Assembly (NCBI GenBank): GCA_051650265.1
Contig: JBOFIR010000073.1
Span: forward strand, 1 to 49,944
Reading direction: 5' to 3'
DNA from: JBOFEH01 sp051650265
Lineage (GTDB): Bacteria; Bacillota; Clostridia; Lachnospirales; Cellulosilyticaceae
DNA length: 49,944 nucleotides
The notes beneath the pieces are model-generated. The model was not told the DNA's origin and did not search any database. It saw only the letters and a program-made list of their open reading frames with translations. Position numbers and translations under genes: made by a program. Positions within the stretch are counted from its first letter, which is position 1. The number at the start of each line of letters is the position of its first letter. Shown here piece after piece: positions 49,854 through 49,944 of the stretch.

Positions 49854-49944
49854 ATGAACCTTAGACCAGAAGAAATCAGCAGCGTTATTAAAAGTCAAAT
49901 TAATAACTATAAAGCGCACCTTGAAGTTTCTGAAGTAGGTACTG
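49854..49944 (+). CDS. atpA: ATP synthase F1 subunit alpha, N-terminus only
   Basis: The first 30 codons (MNLRPEEISSVIKSQINNYKAHLEVSEVGT) match the alpha subunit start. The rest lies beyond the window. Ribosome site AAGG-type is before ATG 49854. It follows atpH by 21 bases in the usual F-ATPase order. Confidence 0.92.
   Translation, partial: MNLRPEEISSVIKSQINNYKAHLEVSEVGT

Overview
The window looks like a chromosomal segment of a spore-forming, anaerobic, low-GC Gram-positive bacterium of the Clostridia. The evidence is strong AGGAGG-type ribosome sites, spore maturation genes spmA/spmB, an AbrB-type transition regulator, a T-box in front of ileS, many intrinsic terminators, and an ATP synthase whose c subunits carry the Na+-binding pattern. 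A relative of Lachnospiraceae/Cellulosilyticum or of the Acetobacterium/Eubacterium group is plausible, but I cannot fix the genus.

Layout. Bases 1-4663 (minus strand) hold an MBOAT O-acyltransferase cut by the window edge, a DUF4358-like lipoprotein, an orphan phi-LC3-type holin, a 14-repeat MORN protein and spmAB. Bases 4664-10407 hold an abrB-like regulator, a large membrane histidine kinase, and an alpha/beta hydrolase followed by a long RelA/SpoT-domain protein. A 154-nt multi-stem palindrome then abuts a fic gene that is cut inside its catalytic motif. Bases 10524-16419 (minus strand) hold a zinc-dependent phospholipase C-like protein, tagO/wecA, dCMP deaminase, upp, rpiB, sua5, tdk and a Usp-like protein: nucleotide salvage, tRNA modification and the first step of wall polymer synthesis. 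Bases 16670-21230 hold glycogen phosphorylase (with a LacI-type operator), a small membrane protein and an M18 aminopeptidase.

Bases 21294-28424 (mostly plus strand) hold a Zn/Cd/Pb P-type ATPase with a His/Cys-rich tandem repeat and an SmtB-like operator, a small basic protein, corA behind a structured leader with a possible leader peptide, and two tandem HD-GYP proteins behind a sigma-D-like promoter. Bases 28430-31860 are ileS with its T-box. Bases 32006-44951 are mixed housekeeping: a lipoprotein, a GT2 glycosyltransferase, pncB-plsC-DUF342, cardiolipin synthase, yihY-3-methyladenine glycosylase, metF with a stand-alone homocysteine methyltransferase, and degV-GGDEF. Bases 45223-49944 are wecB followed by the ATP synthase operon (atpZ-atpI-atpB-atpE1-atpE2-atpF-atpH-atpA), cut by the window edge.

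How the genes connect. The ATP synthase carries a fused two-hairpin c subunit with only one ion-binding carboxylate plus a normal c subunit, the arrangement of the hybrid Na+ rotor known from Acetobacterium woodii. tagO and wecB both feed GlcNAc/ManNAc lipid-linked wall precursors. HD-GYP and GGDEF proteins indicate c-di-GMP signalling, and metal and magnesium homeostasis are represented by the ATPase and CorA. The items that most deserve a second look are the palindrome/fic junction, the corA leader, the unusual RelA-like protein and the hybrid rotor.
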